From Nocardia colli (GTDB lineage Bacteria; Actinomycetota; Actinomycetes; Mycobacteriales; Mycobacteriaceae), in assembly GCF_008704205.1 (NCBI RefSeq), contig NZ_VXLC01000010.1, forward strand, positions 186,001-250,000: a stretch of 64,000 bases of DNA, read 5' to 3'. Shown piece after piece: positions 1 through 8,932 of this stretch. The first letter of the stretch is position 1, and the number at the start of each line of letters is the position of its first letter. Below the pieces are notes generated by a model. It was not told the DNA's origin. It ran no database searches and was given only the letters and a program-made list of their open reading frames with translations. The position numbers were made by a program, and so were the translations under genes.

Positions 1-193
1 GCCCGGCCACGGCCCATGGCTGACCCCCTCGCGTCACTGCGGGGCGGCCTGGGGTTTGGTTGGCGGCCCCGTTCGAATTAATACTCTTCCTGACAGACAC
101 TTTAGCGTGTGTCCGGCCGTCCCGCTTCCAGGAGTGGGTGAAGAACCTCCGAAGTGGTTCCGTTTGCCCGGTTGTCGCCCTCGGCCGGTCCGG
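1..193. other. intergenic left edge
   Basis: No convincing coding region is seen here. It lies downstream of the minus-strand asparaginase gene and may hold its terminator and part of a neighbour outside the window. A short AT-richer patch near 75-90 stands out against the GC-rich background, but no defined promoter or hairpin could be supported. Confidence 0.4.
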
Positions 194-1147
194 CTAGAGC
201 ACCCCAGGGATCGCCCGGATCACGCCGACCCGGGCGCCGCCGCCGAGCACCGCGGGGGCCGCCAGCTCGGTGTGCGCGTCGGTCCAGTCGACGCCGATCC
301 GCTGCAAAATTGCCAGCGTCAAGGGGATTCGGGCCCGGTCGCTGCCGTCCTCGATCTTGTACGCGAAGGCCGTTCCATCGGGCAGCGCACCGGCGTGCAC
401 CCCGTCCGCGCCGATCTTGCAGACCAGTCCAGGGGTGGCCTGCATGGTCAGCAGATCGGGTGCGTTGGTGCCCGAAATCACTCGCGGATGGGCGCGGATG
501 GCGTCCGCGACGCGCCGCTCCGGCGCGTCGGAATCCGCGGTCGCCATGGTGGCGAACACCCGGGCCAGGTTGACCAGCGACACCGGAATGATCGGCAGGC
601 CACAGCCATCGATGCCGAGATCGGTCTCCGGCTCGCCGGTGAGATCGGCGACGGTGGCGATGACCGCCTGCTGTAGCGGATGCGCCTCGTCGAGGTAGCC
701 CTCGGTCGGCCAGTCGTTGATCTTGCAGGTGGCCAGCATCGCGGCGTGCTTGCCCGAGCAGTTCATGTAGATCCGGCGCGGTTCGTGCGAACCCGAGAGC
801 ACGGCCGCGCGCGCCTTCTCGTCGACCGGCAGATCCGGCGGGCATTCGAGGGACTTCTCGTCGAAGCCGAAGCGGTCGAGCAGCCGGCGGACCAGCGCGA
901 CATGGTCAGGTTCGCCGTAGTGCGAGGCGGTCGAGATGGCCAGCTCGGCGTCGTCGACCGGGTCGAACCCGTTTCGCAGCAGGGTGATCGCCTGCATGGG
1001 CTTGTTGGTCGAGCGGGGGAAGATCGGCAGGTGCACCTCGCCGAGGGTGAGCGTCGGCTCGCCGGTCGGATCGAGGATGACGGCCGAGCCGCGGTGCACG
1101 CACTCGCGGAAGCCGGAGCGGACTACTTCGACCAGTTCCACACTCAC
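194..1147 (-). CDS. L-asparaginase, Rhizobium type (AnsA/asparaginase II family)
   Basis: Predicted cytoplasmic hydrolase converting L-asparagine to aspartate and ammonia. The 317-residue protein has the family signatures of the serine/lysine and zinc-binding asparaginases typified by Rhizobium etli: RSTNKP (Ser46, Lys49), SHYGEP near residue 74, MNCSGKH (Cys130, Lys133) and DGCGLP (Cys182). Length fits the family. The start is GTG and overlaps the stop of the upstream MOSC gene (GTGA), so the two are probably translated from one message. There is no signal peptide. This family is unrelated to the E. coli threonine-nucleophile asparaginases. Family assignment is firm; the physiological substrate is inferred. 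Confidence 0.9.
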   Translation of the reverse strand: MSVELVEVVRSGFRECVHRGSAVILDPTGEPTLTLGEVHLPIFPRSTNKPMQAITLLRNGFDPVDDAELAISTASHYGEPDHVALVRRLLDRFGFDEKSLECPPDLPVDEKARAAVLSGSHEPRRIYMNCSGKHAAMLATCKINDWPTEGYLDEAHPLQQAVIATVADLTGEPETDLGIDGCGLPIIPVSLVNLARVFATMATADSDAPERRVADAIRAHPRVISGTNAPDLLTMQATPGLVCKIGADGVHAGALPDGTAFAYKIEDGSDRARIPLTLAILQRIGVDWTDAHTELAAPAVLGGGARVGVIRAIPGVL

Positions 1148-1878
1148 AGTTGCGCTCCCGTGTCGAGTTCGGTGCCACGCTGCGTGGCCGGTTCGGCGGA
1201 TTCGTCGGCGCGTCGTTGCGCCGCGCGGTCGGCGTTGGCGTGTCTGCGGGCGTGCCGTTCGACTTGCCTGCGCACGTCGTCGGAAATGGTCGGCTCGGCG
1301 GCGAGCAGGATGGCCAGCAGGTCGGGGTCGTCGCCGGTGAACAGGTCGCGGACGGTGATGCCGTGGTCCGGGACGTGCACCACGGACACCCGGTCACCCG
1401 CGCCGATCGTGCCCTCGGTCAGCACCCGCAGGTACGCGCCGGTGTCGGCCTGCATGGTGAATCGCTTGACCCACTGGGCTTCTCCGCTCCAGTGCTGGAA
1501 GGTGGCGCACGGGACCCGCGGCGCGCTCACCTCGAGCAGCGTGTCGCCGATGGCCCAGCGGGCGCCGAGCACCGCGTCGCTGACCGCGAGGCCGGCGATG
1601 CGCAGGTTCTCGCCGAACCAGCCGATGGGCAGCTCCCGATCCAGGGCGTTGCCCCAGCGCCGGGCGTCCTCGTCGGCGTAGGCGTAGACGGCCTGGTGCA
1701 CGCCGCCGTGGTCTTTGGTGTTGCACACGTGATCCCCGTCGAGACCGAGGGCGCGCACCGCTACCCGGCCCGGCGTCGGGCGCTTGTCGATCGCGGACTT
1801 GCCGACCCGGCCCGGCACGTCGAGCTCGGCGTGCACCACGCAGACGGCCACGACCTCGCCGGAGTCATCGGTTCGCAT
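1144..1878 (-). CDS. MOSC domain protein
   Basis: About 244 residues. It carries a MOSC (molybdenum cofactor sulfurase C-terminal) fold of the YiiM-like kind. Visible features are a GLDGDHVCNTKDHGG loop, GWFGENL, and PRVPCATF, whose cysteine is the conserved MOSC thiol. MOSC proteins bind or transfer molybdenum cofactor and handle sulfur or N-hydroxylated compounds; the substrate here is unknown. I prefer the ATG at 1878 (residue 4 of the longer frame) because an AGAGGAG ribosome site lies about 8 nt before it; a GTG at 1887 overlaps that site. The stop overlaps the asparaginase start. Confidence 0.8.
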   Translation of the reverse strand: MRTDDSGEVVAVCVVHAELDVPGRVGKSAIDKRPTPGRVAVRALGLDGDHVCNTKDHGGVHQAVYAYADEDARRWGNALDRELPIGWFGENLRIAGLAVSDAVLGARWAIGDTLLEVSAPRVPCATFQHWSGEAQWVKRFTMQADTGAYLRVLTEGTIGAGDRVSVVHVPDHGITVRDLFTGDDPDLLAILLAAEPTISDDVRRQVERHARRHANADRAAQRRADESAEPATQRGTELDTGAQL

Positions 1879-1988
1879 CGGCGGCACTCCTCTCGTCGGG
1901 TCGTCGGGCCGGGAATTCGCGGTTCGGGCGTGATTCAGCGCGAGACGTGGAGCTTGCGCCCCTTCGGTATTCGGCGGTCATGGTCGGG

Positions 1989-3101
1989 TCAGCGTCCGCG
2001 GAGCCGATCGACGGCGAGCCTGCCCGCCTGGGGTGAGTCGTCCGACGGCACCGAGTCCGGGTCGATGGCCGCGGCGGCCGGGCCGGCGGTGAGCGCGGTG
2101 TCGGCCGGGACGGTGCGTTTGATCAGCGCGAGCGCGATCGGGCCGAGTTCGTAGTGGTCGATGACGGTGCCGAGGCGGCCGATCGCGCGGCCGCCCGCGG
2201 TGATGTCGGCGCCGATCTCGGGGCGCTCGTCGGCCGAGCCGTCCAGGTGCAGCAGCACCAGGTGCCGCGGCGGCTTGCCGAGGTTGTGCACCCGGGCCAC
2301 GGTCTCCTGGCCGCGGTAGCAGCCCTTGTCCAGGTGCACCGCGCCGAATTCGGCGGGGCCGCCGATCCAGCGGGCCTCGTGCGGGATGGTGCGCTCGTCG
2401 GTGTCGAGTCCGATCCGCGGGCGCACAGCGGCGACCCGCAGGGCCTCGAAGGTCCACATGCCCGCGGGTTCGGCGCCGGCCTCGGTCAGGCGGGTCCAGA
2501 ACTCGGCGAGCCGATCGCGGGGGACGACCAGATCGAAGGAGTCGGCGGTCGGCCACGGCATCCGGCGCACGAACCCGCCGTCCGGCAGCGCGACCGCTTC
2601 GTAGGTGCCGGGCACGGTCGCGACGCCGAGCGTCGCGAGCACCTCGGCGGCCTTCGGTCCGAGCAGGCTCAGTACCGCGTAGTCCGCCTCGGCCGGTTGG
2701 GCGTCGGCCCAGAAGACCATCTTCTTCAGGAAGTCCAGCAGCGCTTGGCCGCGGTCGCCCTCGGTGTCGATCCAGACCGCGCTGTCCAGCTCGGTCAGCA
2801 CGAAGTGGTTCAGCACCCGGCCGTTGAGATCGAGGTCGAGGTTCTCCGCCGACTGCCCGTCGCCGAGGCCGGCGATGTGCTGGCTGGAGATGGTGTGCAG
2901 CCAGGTCAGGCGCTCGGCGCCGGTGATCCGGAGGACGAAACGATGGGACCGATCGATGACCGCCGTGCGGGTTACCGCGGCCCGCTGTTCACCGAGCGGA
3001 TCACCGTAGTGCCAGGCGACGGCGGCGTCGGGTGAACCCGGCGCTCCCGCGACGGCTCCCGAAACAGCGAGGATAGGGCTGGGCGCAACGACCACGGACA
3101 C
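1989..3101 (-). CDS. ygfZ: YgfZ/GcvT-like folate-binding protein
   Basis: A 370-residue protein of the YgfZ family, which uses tetrahydrofolate to help assemble or repair certain iron-sulfur enzymes. The diagnostic motif KGCYRGQE with its essential cysteine is present near residue 237, inside the GcvT-like fold. It is the counterpart of M. tuberculosis Rv0811c and sits, as there, divergent to pabC. The GTG start at 3101 is preceded by TACAGT (minus strand, 3113-3108) with 6 nt between, and no ribosome site is visible, so the transcript is probably leaderless. YgfZ beside a folate gene (pabC) makes metabolic sense. Confidence 0.9.
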   Translation of the reverse strand: MSVVVAPSPILAVSGAVAGAPGSPDAAVAWHYGDPLGEQRAAVTRTAVIDRSHRFVLRITGAERLTWLHTISSQHIAGLGDGQSAENLDLDLNGRVLNHFVLTELDSAVWIDTEGDRGQALLDFLKKMVFWADAQPAEADYAVLSLLGPKAAEVLATLGVATVPGTYEAVALPDGGFVRRMPWPTADSFDLVVPRDRLAEFWTRLTEAGAEPAGMWTFEALRVAAVRPRIGLDTDERTIPHEARWIGGPAEFGAVHLDKGCYRGQETVARVHNLGKPPRHLVLLHLDGSADERPEIGADITAGGRAIGRLGTVIDHYELGPIALALIKRTVPADTALTAGPAAAAIDPDSVPSDDSPQAGRLAVDRLRGR

Positions 3102-3273
3102 GTTTCCACTGTAGGCGGGGTCGCGCTCGGGTGCCCGAACCGGGGCAGCGGGGAGACGGTCCGGCCGTCGTCCGCGCGGCCTGCGCGTGAACCTCGGGCG
3201 GCAGCTTGTAAAAGATGCTGCGAAGTCTTCCGTGACCTAGGCGAGACATTGCCGAACCGCCTAGTCTCGACGC
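3102..3273. promoter_or_regulatory. divergent ygfZ/pabC promoters
   Basis: The gap between the divergent genes has a leaderless-type -10 hexamer on each side: TACAGT on the minus strand, 6 nt before the ygfZ GTG, and TAGTCT at 3262-3267 on the plus strand, 6 nt before the pabC ATG. Neither gene has a ribosome-binding site. Confidence 0.55.
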
Positions 3274-4194
3274 ATGGTAGATCGGGTTCTTGTCTCACTC
3301 GACGGCGCGGTCCGGGACGCGGACGCGCCGTTGTTGTATGCGGACGATATCGGCGTATTGCGTGGCGACGGTATTTTCGAAACGGTGCTGGTGCGCGCGG
3401 GCAACGCGTGCGCGATCGAATTTCATCTAGGCCGGCTGCGTCGCTCGGCGCAGGCGCTGGATCTACCCGAGCCGGAAATCGGCCGGTGGCGCGAGGCGGT
3501 CGAGCGGGCGGCCAAGGAGTGGGGAACCGACCGCGAGGGCGTGATGCGGCTGGTGCTCACCCGCGGCCGCGACAGCGAGCTGTCCGGGGTGGCCGAGAAG
3601 GTGACGTCCGGCGATCTCGCCGCCGCCGTTCCGGTGCCCACCGCGTACGTGCTCGTGCTGCCGGTGCCGGATCGGGTGCAGAAGGCGCGCACCGAGGGCG
3701 TCTCGGTGGTGACCCTGTCCCGGGGTATCTCGATCGACCTGGCACAGGCCGCGCCGTGGCAGCTGCTCGGCGCGAAGACCCTGTCCTACGCGTCCAACAT
3801 GGCGGCACTGCGGTTCGCCGCGCGGATGGGCGCCGACGACGCGATCTTCACCAGCACCGAGAACCGGGTGCTGGAAGGCCCGCGCTCGTCCGTGGTGATC
3901 GCCAGGGACAAGCAGCTGATCACCCCGCCCGCGAAGAACGGTGTGCTGCCGGGCGTCACCCAGCGCGCGCTGTTCGCCGAGGCGGAGAAGGCCGGCTGGG
4001 AGTGCGTCTACAAGTCGCTGTTCACCGCCGATCTGCTCACCTGTGACAGCGTCTGGATGATGTCCAGCATCTCGCTCGCCGCCCGCGTGAATTCGCTGGA
4101 CGGGCTGCGGATGTCGGCCCCGGACAACGCGCAGGAGATCATCGATCTGGTCGATCGCGGCATCGAGCGAGCGGGCGCCATCGGCGATTGGTGA
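3274..4194 (+). CDS. pabC: aminodeoxychorismate lyase (class IV aminotransferase fold)
   Basis: A 306-residue fold-type IV PLP enzyme. By family and by synteny with M. tuberculosis Rv0812 it is predicted to release p-aminobenzoate and pyruvate from aminodeoxychorismate in folate synthesis. Seen: GDGIFETVLV near the N-terminus, the PLP lysine in GAKTLSY, and the cofactor-phosphate region ENRVLEGPRSSVV followed by GVLPGVTQ. Branched-chain or D-amino-acid aminotransferase activity cannot be excluded from sequence. The ATG at 3274 lies 6 nt after TAGTCT, suggesting a leaderless transcript. Confidence 0.82.
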   Translation: MVDRVLVSLDGAVRDADAPLLYADDIGVLRGDGIFETVLVRAGNACAIEFHLGRLRRSAQALDLPEPEIGRWREAVERAAKEWGTDREGVMRLVLTRGRDSELSGVAEKVTSGDLAAAVPVPTAYVLVLPVPDRVQKARTEGVSVVTLSRGISIDLAQAAPWQLLGAKTLSYASNMAALRFAARMGADDAIFTSTENRVLEGPRSSVVIARDKQLITPPAKNGVLPGVTQRALFAEAEKAGWECVYKSLFTADLLTCDSVWMMSSISLAARVNSLDGLRMSAPDNAQEIIDLVDRGIERAGAIGDW

Positions 4195-4499
4195 CAACTA
4201 ACTCCCTCGGGCGGCTCATCCGCCTGTCCGAGTATTCAGGCCAGATTCGTGTGCCTCGCCGGTGCCGTTGGCGACCGGCGGTAGTGCTGTGGGCGAGTCG
4301 GCCGGTACCCGGTGAGTTACCCATGTGCTGACGAAATCAGCTGTCACGGCGTGATCTCGGTCCTATCGCCGTCGATGCGAGCAGTAAACGTGCTGGTAGG
4401 AGTTGAACTGGTAGGCGTGTCGTGGCGTAGGACTCATTGTTCCGGACCTCCTCGGACGTAGTATTACTACGTAATGTCGTAGACGACGAGGAGGTCGTG
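4195..4499. promoter_or_regulatory. cydA leader with two dyads
   Basis: A 305-bp gap with no convincing gene. Close to cydA it holds a perfect 8-bp inverted repeat around one base (ACGTAGTA-T-TACTACGT, 4456-4472) and a second dyad (GTCGT-AG-ACGAC, 4476-4487) that abuts the GAGGAGG ribosome site at 4488-4494. The layout suggests a repressor site or RNA element controlling the cytochrome bd operon. It does not match the Rex consensus. The GTAGTA/TACTAC halves resemble BlaI/CopY-type operators only in general form. Confidence 0.5.
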
Positions 4500-5990
4500 T
4501 TGGACGCCCTGGACATCTCTCGATGGCAGTTCGGCATCACGACGGTCTACCACTTTCTCTTGGTGCCGCTGACTATTGGACTTGCTCCTCTGGTCGCCGC
4601 CATGCAGACCGCTTGGGTGATCACCGGTAAGGATCACTGGCTGCGGCTGACCAAGTTCTTCGGCAAGTTGTTCCTGATCAACTTCGCGCTCGGGGTCGCC
4701 ACCGGCATCGTGCAGGAATTCCAGTTCGGGATGAACTGGAGCGAGTACTCCCGGTTCGTCGGTGACGTGTTCGGCGCGCCGCTCGCGCTGGAGGGGCTGG
4801 TCGCCTTCTTCATGGAGTCGACGTTCCTCGGGCTGTGGATCTTCGGCTGGTCGCGATTGCCGAAACTCGCGCACCTGGCGGCGATCTGGATGGTCGCCAT
4901 CGGGGTGAACGCGTCGGCGTACTTCATCGTCGCGGCGAACTCGTTCATGCAGCATCCGGTCGGGGCGCGGTTCAACCCGGAGACCGGGCGCGCTGAACTC
5001 GAAAGCATCGTCGCGGTGCTCACGAACAACACACTGCTGGCGGCCTTTCCACACGTGGTCGCCGGATCCTTCGTCACGGCAGGCACTTTCGTGGCGGGCA
5101 TCGCCGGTTGGTGGATGGTGCGCAAGGCGCGCAGCGGCGATGCCGCGCAGCTGGCCGAGGCGCGCACCATGTGGCGGCCCGCGGCGCTGGTCGGCATCTG
5201 GGTGATGCTGATCTCGCTGGCCGGGTTGTTCTTCACCGGCGACACCCAGGGCAAGCTGATGTTCGAGCAGCAGCCGATGAAGATGGCCTCGGCGGAATCG
5301 TTGTGCCACACCGAAACCGACCCCGACTTCTCCATCCTGACCGTCGGCACGCACAACAACTGCGACAGCGTCACGCACGTGCTCGAGGTGCCGGTGGTGC
5401 TGCCGTACCTGGCCAAGGGCGAGTTCAGCGGCGTCACCCTGCCCGGTGTAGTCGATCTGCAAAAGGAATACAACGAGAAGTACGGCGTCGGCGACTACCG
5501 GCCGAACCTGTTCGTCACCTACTGGTCGTTCCGCGCGATGATCGGCCTGGCCGCGGGCTCGGCGCTGCTCGCGCTGGCCGGGCTGTGGCTGACCCGCCGC
5601 GGCCGGGTGCCGGACCAGCGCTGGTTCTCCTGGCTCAGCCTGCTGATGATTCCGACGCCGTTCCTGGCCAACAGCGCGGGCTGGGTGTTCACCGAAATGG
5701 GCCGCCAGCCTTGGGTTGTCGCGCCGAATCCGACGGGTGATCTGAATCTGCGCTTGATGGTGCAGCAGGGTGTGTCGAACCATTCGGCCGGCGTGGTGCT
5801 GTTCTCGCTGATCGTCTTCACGCTGCTCTACGGCGGATTGGCGATCGTCTGGTTCTACCTGATGCGGCGCTACGTGATTCACGGACCGGATCCGGCCCCG
5901 GTGGTCGGCGACGGTCCCGGCGACTCCGGTGGTCCGGGTCGGCATCGCGCCGAAGAGCCTGCCGTCGAACAACTTTCGTTCGCCTACTAG
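4500..5990 (+). CDS. cydA: cytochrome bd oxidase subunit I
   Basis: Membrane subunit of the cytochrome bd quinol oxidase, which reduces oxygen to water at high affinity. It has the expected helices and haem ligands: the N-terminal ISRWQFGITTVYHF histidine, FPHVV for the second histidine, ALEGLVAFFMEST with the conserved glutamates, and TEMGRQPW of the quinol region. The Q-loop is of the short type. I place the start at TTG 4500 (protein beginning MDALDISRWQ), 5 nt after GAGGAGG; a longer frame from 4437 lacks family similarity at its start. About 496 residues. First gene of cydA-cydB-cydD-cydC. Confidence 0.95.
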   Translation: MDALDISRWQFGITTVYHFLLVPLTIGLAPLVAAMQTAWVITGKDHWLRLTKFFGKLFLINFALGVATGIVQEFQFGMNWSEYSRFVGDVFGAPLALEGLVAFFMESTFLGLWIFGWSRLPKLAHLAAIWMVAIGVNASAYFIVAANSFMQHPVGARFNPETGRAELESIVAVLTNNTLLAAFPHVVAGSFVTAGTFVAGIAGWWMVRKARSGDAAQLAEARTMWRPAALVGIWVMLISLAGLFFTGDTQGKLMFEQQPMKMASAESLCHTETDPDFSILTVGTHNNCDSVTHVLEVPVVLPYLAKGEFSGVTLPGVVDLQKEYNEKYGVGDYRPNLFVTYWSFRAMIGLAAGSALLALAGLWLTRRGRVPDQRWFSWLSLLMIPTPFLANSAGWVFTEMGRQPWVVAPNPTGDLNLRLMVQQGVSNHSAGVVLFSLIVFTLLYGGLAIVWFYLMRRYVIHGPDPAPVVGDGPGDSGGPGRHRAEEPAVEQLSFAY

Positions 5991-5999
5991 GAGCCGACG

Positions 6000-7031
6000 A
6001 TGAGTCTGCAAGAGTTCTGGTTCGTGCTGATCGGGGTGCTGTTCACCGGTTACTTCGTGCTGGAGGGCTTCGACTTCGGCGTCGGCATGCTGATGCCGAT
6101 CCTCGGCCGGGGCTCGGACACGCGAAGGCGGGTGGTGCTCAACACCATCGGCCCGGTGTGGGACGGCAACGAGGTCTGGGTGATCACCGCGGGCGGCGCC
6201 ATGTTCGCCGCCTTCCCGGAGTGGTACGCCAGCATGTTCTCCGGGTTCTACCTGGCCCTGCTGTTGCTGCTGGTCGCGCTGATCCTGCGGATCTGCGCGA
6301 TCGAATACCGCGGCAAGATCAACGACCCGCGCTGGCGGGCGCGCTGCGACCTCGGCATCGGAATCGGTTCCTGGATACCGGCACTCGCGTGGGGCTGGGT
6401 GTTCGCCAACATCGTGCGCGGGGTGCCGCTGAACGAGAAGAAGCAGTTCGCCGGCTCGGTGTGGGACCTGCTCGGGCCGTACGCACTGCTCGGCGGGCTG
6501 ACCACTGGCCTGCTGTTCGCCCTGCACGGCGCGGTGTTCCTCGGGCTGAAGACCGGCGGCGAGGTGCGCGACGACGCGCAGCGCACGGCCAAGCTGCTGC
6601 TGGCGCCGACGGCGGTGGTCGTCGGCGGGTTCGGCCTCTGGACCCAGCTGGCCTACGGCACCGGCTGGACCTGGATTCCGTTGGCGCTCGCGGTGATCGG
6701 GCTGGTGGCCGCCGCGGTCGCGGTGTTCGCCGATCGCGACGGGTGGGCGTTCCTCGGCACCACCGTCGTGGTGGCGGCGGCGACCACGCTGCTGTTCGGG
6801 TCGCTGTTCCCGAATGTGCTGCCCTCCACCATCGATTCCGCGTTCGACCTGACCATTCACAACGCGTCGTCGACGCCGTACACGCTGAAGGTGATGAGCT
6901 GGGCGGCCGTACTGGTCACGCCGGTGGTGCTGCTCTACCAGGGCTGGACGTACTGGGTGTTCCGCAAGCGGATCACCGTCGATCAGATTCCGGCACCGGT
7001 CGGCTTGCCGCTCGGCTCCGCGAAGGAGTGA
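6000..7031 (+). CDS. cydB: cytochrome bd oxidase subunit II
   Basis: A 343-residue multi-pass partner of CydA. The N-terminus shows the family pattern LQEFWFVLIGVLFTGYFVLEGFDFGVGM, here quoted by its key residues EFW and LEGFDFGVG, followed by GPVWDGNEVW. An ATG follows TAGGAG, 9 bp after the cydA stop, and the stop is 3 bp before cydD, so the genes form one operon. Length is normal for actinobacterial CydB. Confidence 0.95.
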   Translation: MSLQEFWFVLIGVLFTGYFVLEGFDFGVGMLMPILGRGSDTRRRVVLNTIGPVWDGNEVWVITAGGAMFAAFPEWYASMFSGFYLALLLLLVALILRICAIEYRGKINDPRWRARCDLGIGIGSWIPALAWGWVFANIVRGVPLNEKKQFAGSVWDLLGPYALLGGLTTGLLFALHGAVFLGLKTGGEVRDDAQRTAKLLLAPTAVVVGGFGLWTQLAYGTGWTWIPLALAVIGLVAAAVAVFADRDGWAFLGTTVVVAAATTLLFGSLFPNVLPSTIDSAFDLTIHNASSTPYTLKVMSWAAVLVTPVVLLYQGWTYWVFRKRITVDQIPAPVGLPLGSAKE

Positions 7032-7034
7032 GTC

Positions 7035-8813
7035 ATGGCTCGCCCGCCCGTCGATCCGCGCCTGTGGCGGTATGCCCGCTCGGCCCGCCGCTACCTGGCG
7101 CTGAGTGTCGCACTGTCCGTGGTGATCACGGGATCGATTGTGGTCGCGGCGGTCATGCTGGCCCGGGTGCTGGCCGGGGTCGTCACCGATCCCGGCCGGC
7201 GCACGCTCGGCGCGTGGACGACGGAACTGCTCGTGCTCGCGCTCGCCGTCGGCTGCCGGGTGCTCGCCACCTGGGTGCAATCGCGGCTGGCGCACCGGGC
7301 CGGGGCGGGCGTGGTGGCGGAGCTCGAGACCGCCGTGCTCACCGCCGGGGCGCGGTTGTCGCCGCGGGAACTCGAAAGTCGCAGAACCGAACTCGCGGTC
7401 GTGGTGGGGACCGGACTGTCCGGGCTGCGCGGATACCTGATCGGATACGTTCCCGCACTGCTGCTTGCGGTGCTGGTCCCGCCGATCGTGTTGGCGGTCA
7501 TCGCGATTCATGATCCGGTCGCGGGCCTGATCGTGGTGGTCACGCTGCCGTTGATTCCGGTCTTCATGATCCTGATCGGCCTGCTGACGCAGGGGCGGGC
7601 CGAGGCGACTCTAGCGGCGACGACGCGGCTTTCGGATCAACTGCTCGATCTGTTCGCCGGCATGCCCACGCTGCGGGCGCTGGGGCGCGAGCGCGGTGAA
7701 TCCGGGAGTTCTGCTGCGAGCGTCGCCGATTCGACGGAGACGCGGCCCGGCTCGATGGCCGGACGGGTGCGTGAGCTGGGCGACGGGTTGCGGCAGCGGA
7801 CGATGCGGGCGCTGCGCATAGCGTTCCTCTCCTCCATGGTGCTGGAGTTGCTCGCGACATTGAGCGTGGCCTTGGTCGCGGTGTCCATCGGCCTGCGGCT
7901 GGTGTTCGGTGAGATGAGCCTGTACGCGGGCCTGGTTGCCCTGGTGCTGGCCCCTGAGGTGTATCTGCCACTGCGGATGGTGGGGGAGCGGTTTCATGCC
8001 GCACAGGACGGAATGGCGGCCGCGGACAAGGCCTTCGCCGTCCTCGAATCCGCGCCGGAGGCAGCCGATTCGGGTGACCGGATCGGCGATGCGGCCGAGC
8101 CGTGGCGCTGTTCCGGCGTCGTCCGACTACAGGATCTTTCCGTCGCGGCGCGCAACGGCTTTGCGCCCGAAGAGTTGTCGGTGGAACTGCGCCCCGGTGC
8201 GGTGACCGTGCTCGCCGGACCGAACGGCAGCGGGAAGTCGACGGCGGTGCAGGCGATCCTCGGCCTGATCGCGCCGGACCGCGGGTCGGTGACCGTCGAC
8301 GGCGTAGACCTGCGTGACCTGGATCAGGACGAGTGGTGGGCCCAGGTGGCGTGGCTGCCACAGCGACCGGTCCTGGTGCCCGGCACCCTGCGCGAGAACC
8401 TGGAACTGTTCGGCGCACAGGCCGAGTCACCCTCCGCCCACGGCCCGACCCGCGTCGTCGACGACCTCGAAGCCGCCTGTGTCGCCACCGGATTCGACAC
8501 GGTCCTGGACGAACTGCCCGACCGCTGGGACACCGTCGTCGGTCCCGGCGGCGTCGGCCTCTCCCTGGGCCAACGCCAACGCCTCGCACTCACCAGAGTC
8601 CTCGCCACCGACCGCCCCATCCTGCTCCTCGACGAGCCCACCGCCCACCTCGACACCGACGGCGAAGCCGCCGTCCTCGCGGCCCTGCGCCAACGCGCCC
8701 GCGACGGCGCCACCGTCCTCGTGATCGGCCACCGCCCAACAGTTCTCGCCGCGGGCGACCACGTTGTCCGGGTGCGCGCGGCAGCCGCCGATCTGGCCGA
8801 GGTGACGATCTGA
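7035..8813 (+). CDS. cydD: CydDC transporter subunit CydD (ABC exporter)
   Basis: A 592-residue half-transporter: an N-terminal six-helix domain (about residues 1-330) and a C-terminal ATPase with Walker A GPNGSGKST, signature LSLGQRQR and Walker B ILLLDEP. CydDC exports cysteine and glutathione in E. coli and is needed to assemble cytochrome bd; a related low-molecular-weight thiol role is inferred here. The start is 3 bp after the cydB stop. From about 8400 on, third-position use shifts to C-rich codons, without any frame break. Its TGA overlaps the ATG of a 39-codon ORF. Confidence 0.92.
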   Translation: MARPPVDPRLWRYARSARRYLALSVALSVVITGSIVVAAVMLARVLAGVVTDPGRRTLGAWTTELLVLALAVGCRVLATWVQSRLAHRAGAGVVAELETAVLTAGARLSPRELESRRTELAVVVGTGLSGLRGYLIGYVPALLLAVLVPPIVLAVIAIHDPVAGLIVVVTLPLIPVFMILIGLLTQGRAEATLAATTRLSDQLLDLFAGMPTLRALGRERGESGSSAASVADSTETRPGSMAGRVRELGDGLRQRTMRALRIAFLSSMVLELLATLSVALVAVSIGLRLVFGEMSLYAGLVALVLAPEVYLPLRMVGERFHAAQDGMAAADKAFAVLESAPEAADSGDRIGDAAEPWRCSGVVRLQDLSVAARNGFAPEELSVELRPGAVTVLAGPNGSGKSTAVQAILGLIAPDRGSVTVDGVDLRDLDQDEWWAQVAWLPQRPVLVPGTLRENLELFGAQAESPSAHGPTRVVDDLEAACVATGFDTVLDELPDRWDTVVGPGGVGLSLGQRQRLALTRVLATDRPILLLDEPTAHLDTDGEAAVLAALRQRARDGATVLVIGHRPTVLAAGDHVVRVRAAAADLAEVTI

Positions 8814-8932
8814 TGAGCGGCGCAGCGGCGATCCGACTGGGTGGCGGCCACTACCCGCTCGGCATCGGCAGGCGGCCACGCATGGTTGATGTGCATGCCG
8901 CAACAGGCGGTTCAGGCATGGTGCGGCGATGA
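8813..8932 (+). CDS. small ORF coupled between cydD and cydC
   Basis: A 39-residue reading frame that exactly fills the gap between cydD and cydC. Its ATG (8813) overlaps the cydD TGA, and its TGA (8930-8932) overlaps the annotated cydC ATG (8929), so both junctions have the form used for translational coupling. The peptide is basic and glycine-rich (begins MSGAAAIRLGGG, ends GMVRR), has no membrane segment, and resembles nothing I know. It may be a real small protein, or a device that carries ribosomes across to cydC. The ORF is plain to see; its function is unknown. Confidence 0.4.
   Translation: MSGAAAIRLGGGHYPLGIGRRPRMVDVHAATGGSGMVRR

Noticed and set aside
4456..4487. Assignment of the cydA dyads to BlaI or Rex.
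   Set aside because: Rex sites have a different core, and the BlaI resemblance is only partial; no BlaI gene is in the window, so no regulator is named.
4467..7511. A 1014-codon open frame on the minus strand across cydA and cydB.
   Set aside because: It is the antisense of two certain genes; its product is a His/Arg/Gln-rich string with no fold or motif, as expected for shadow frames in GC-rich DNA.
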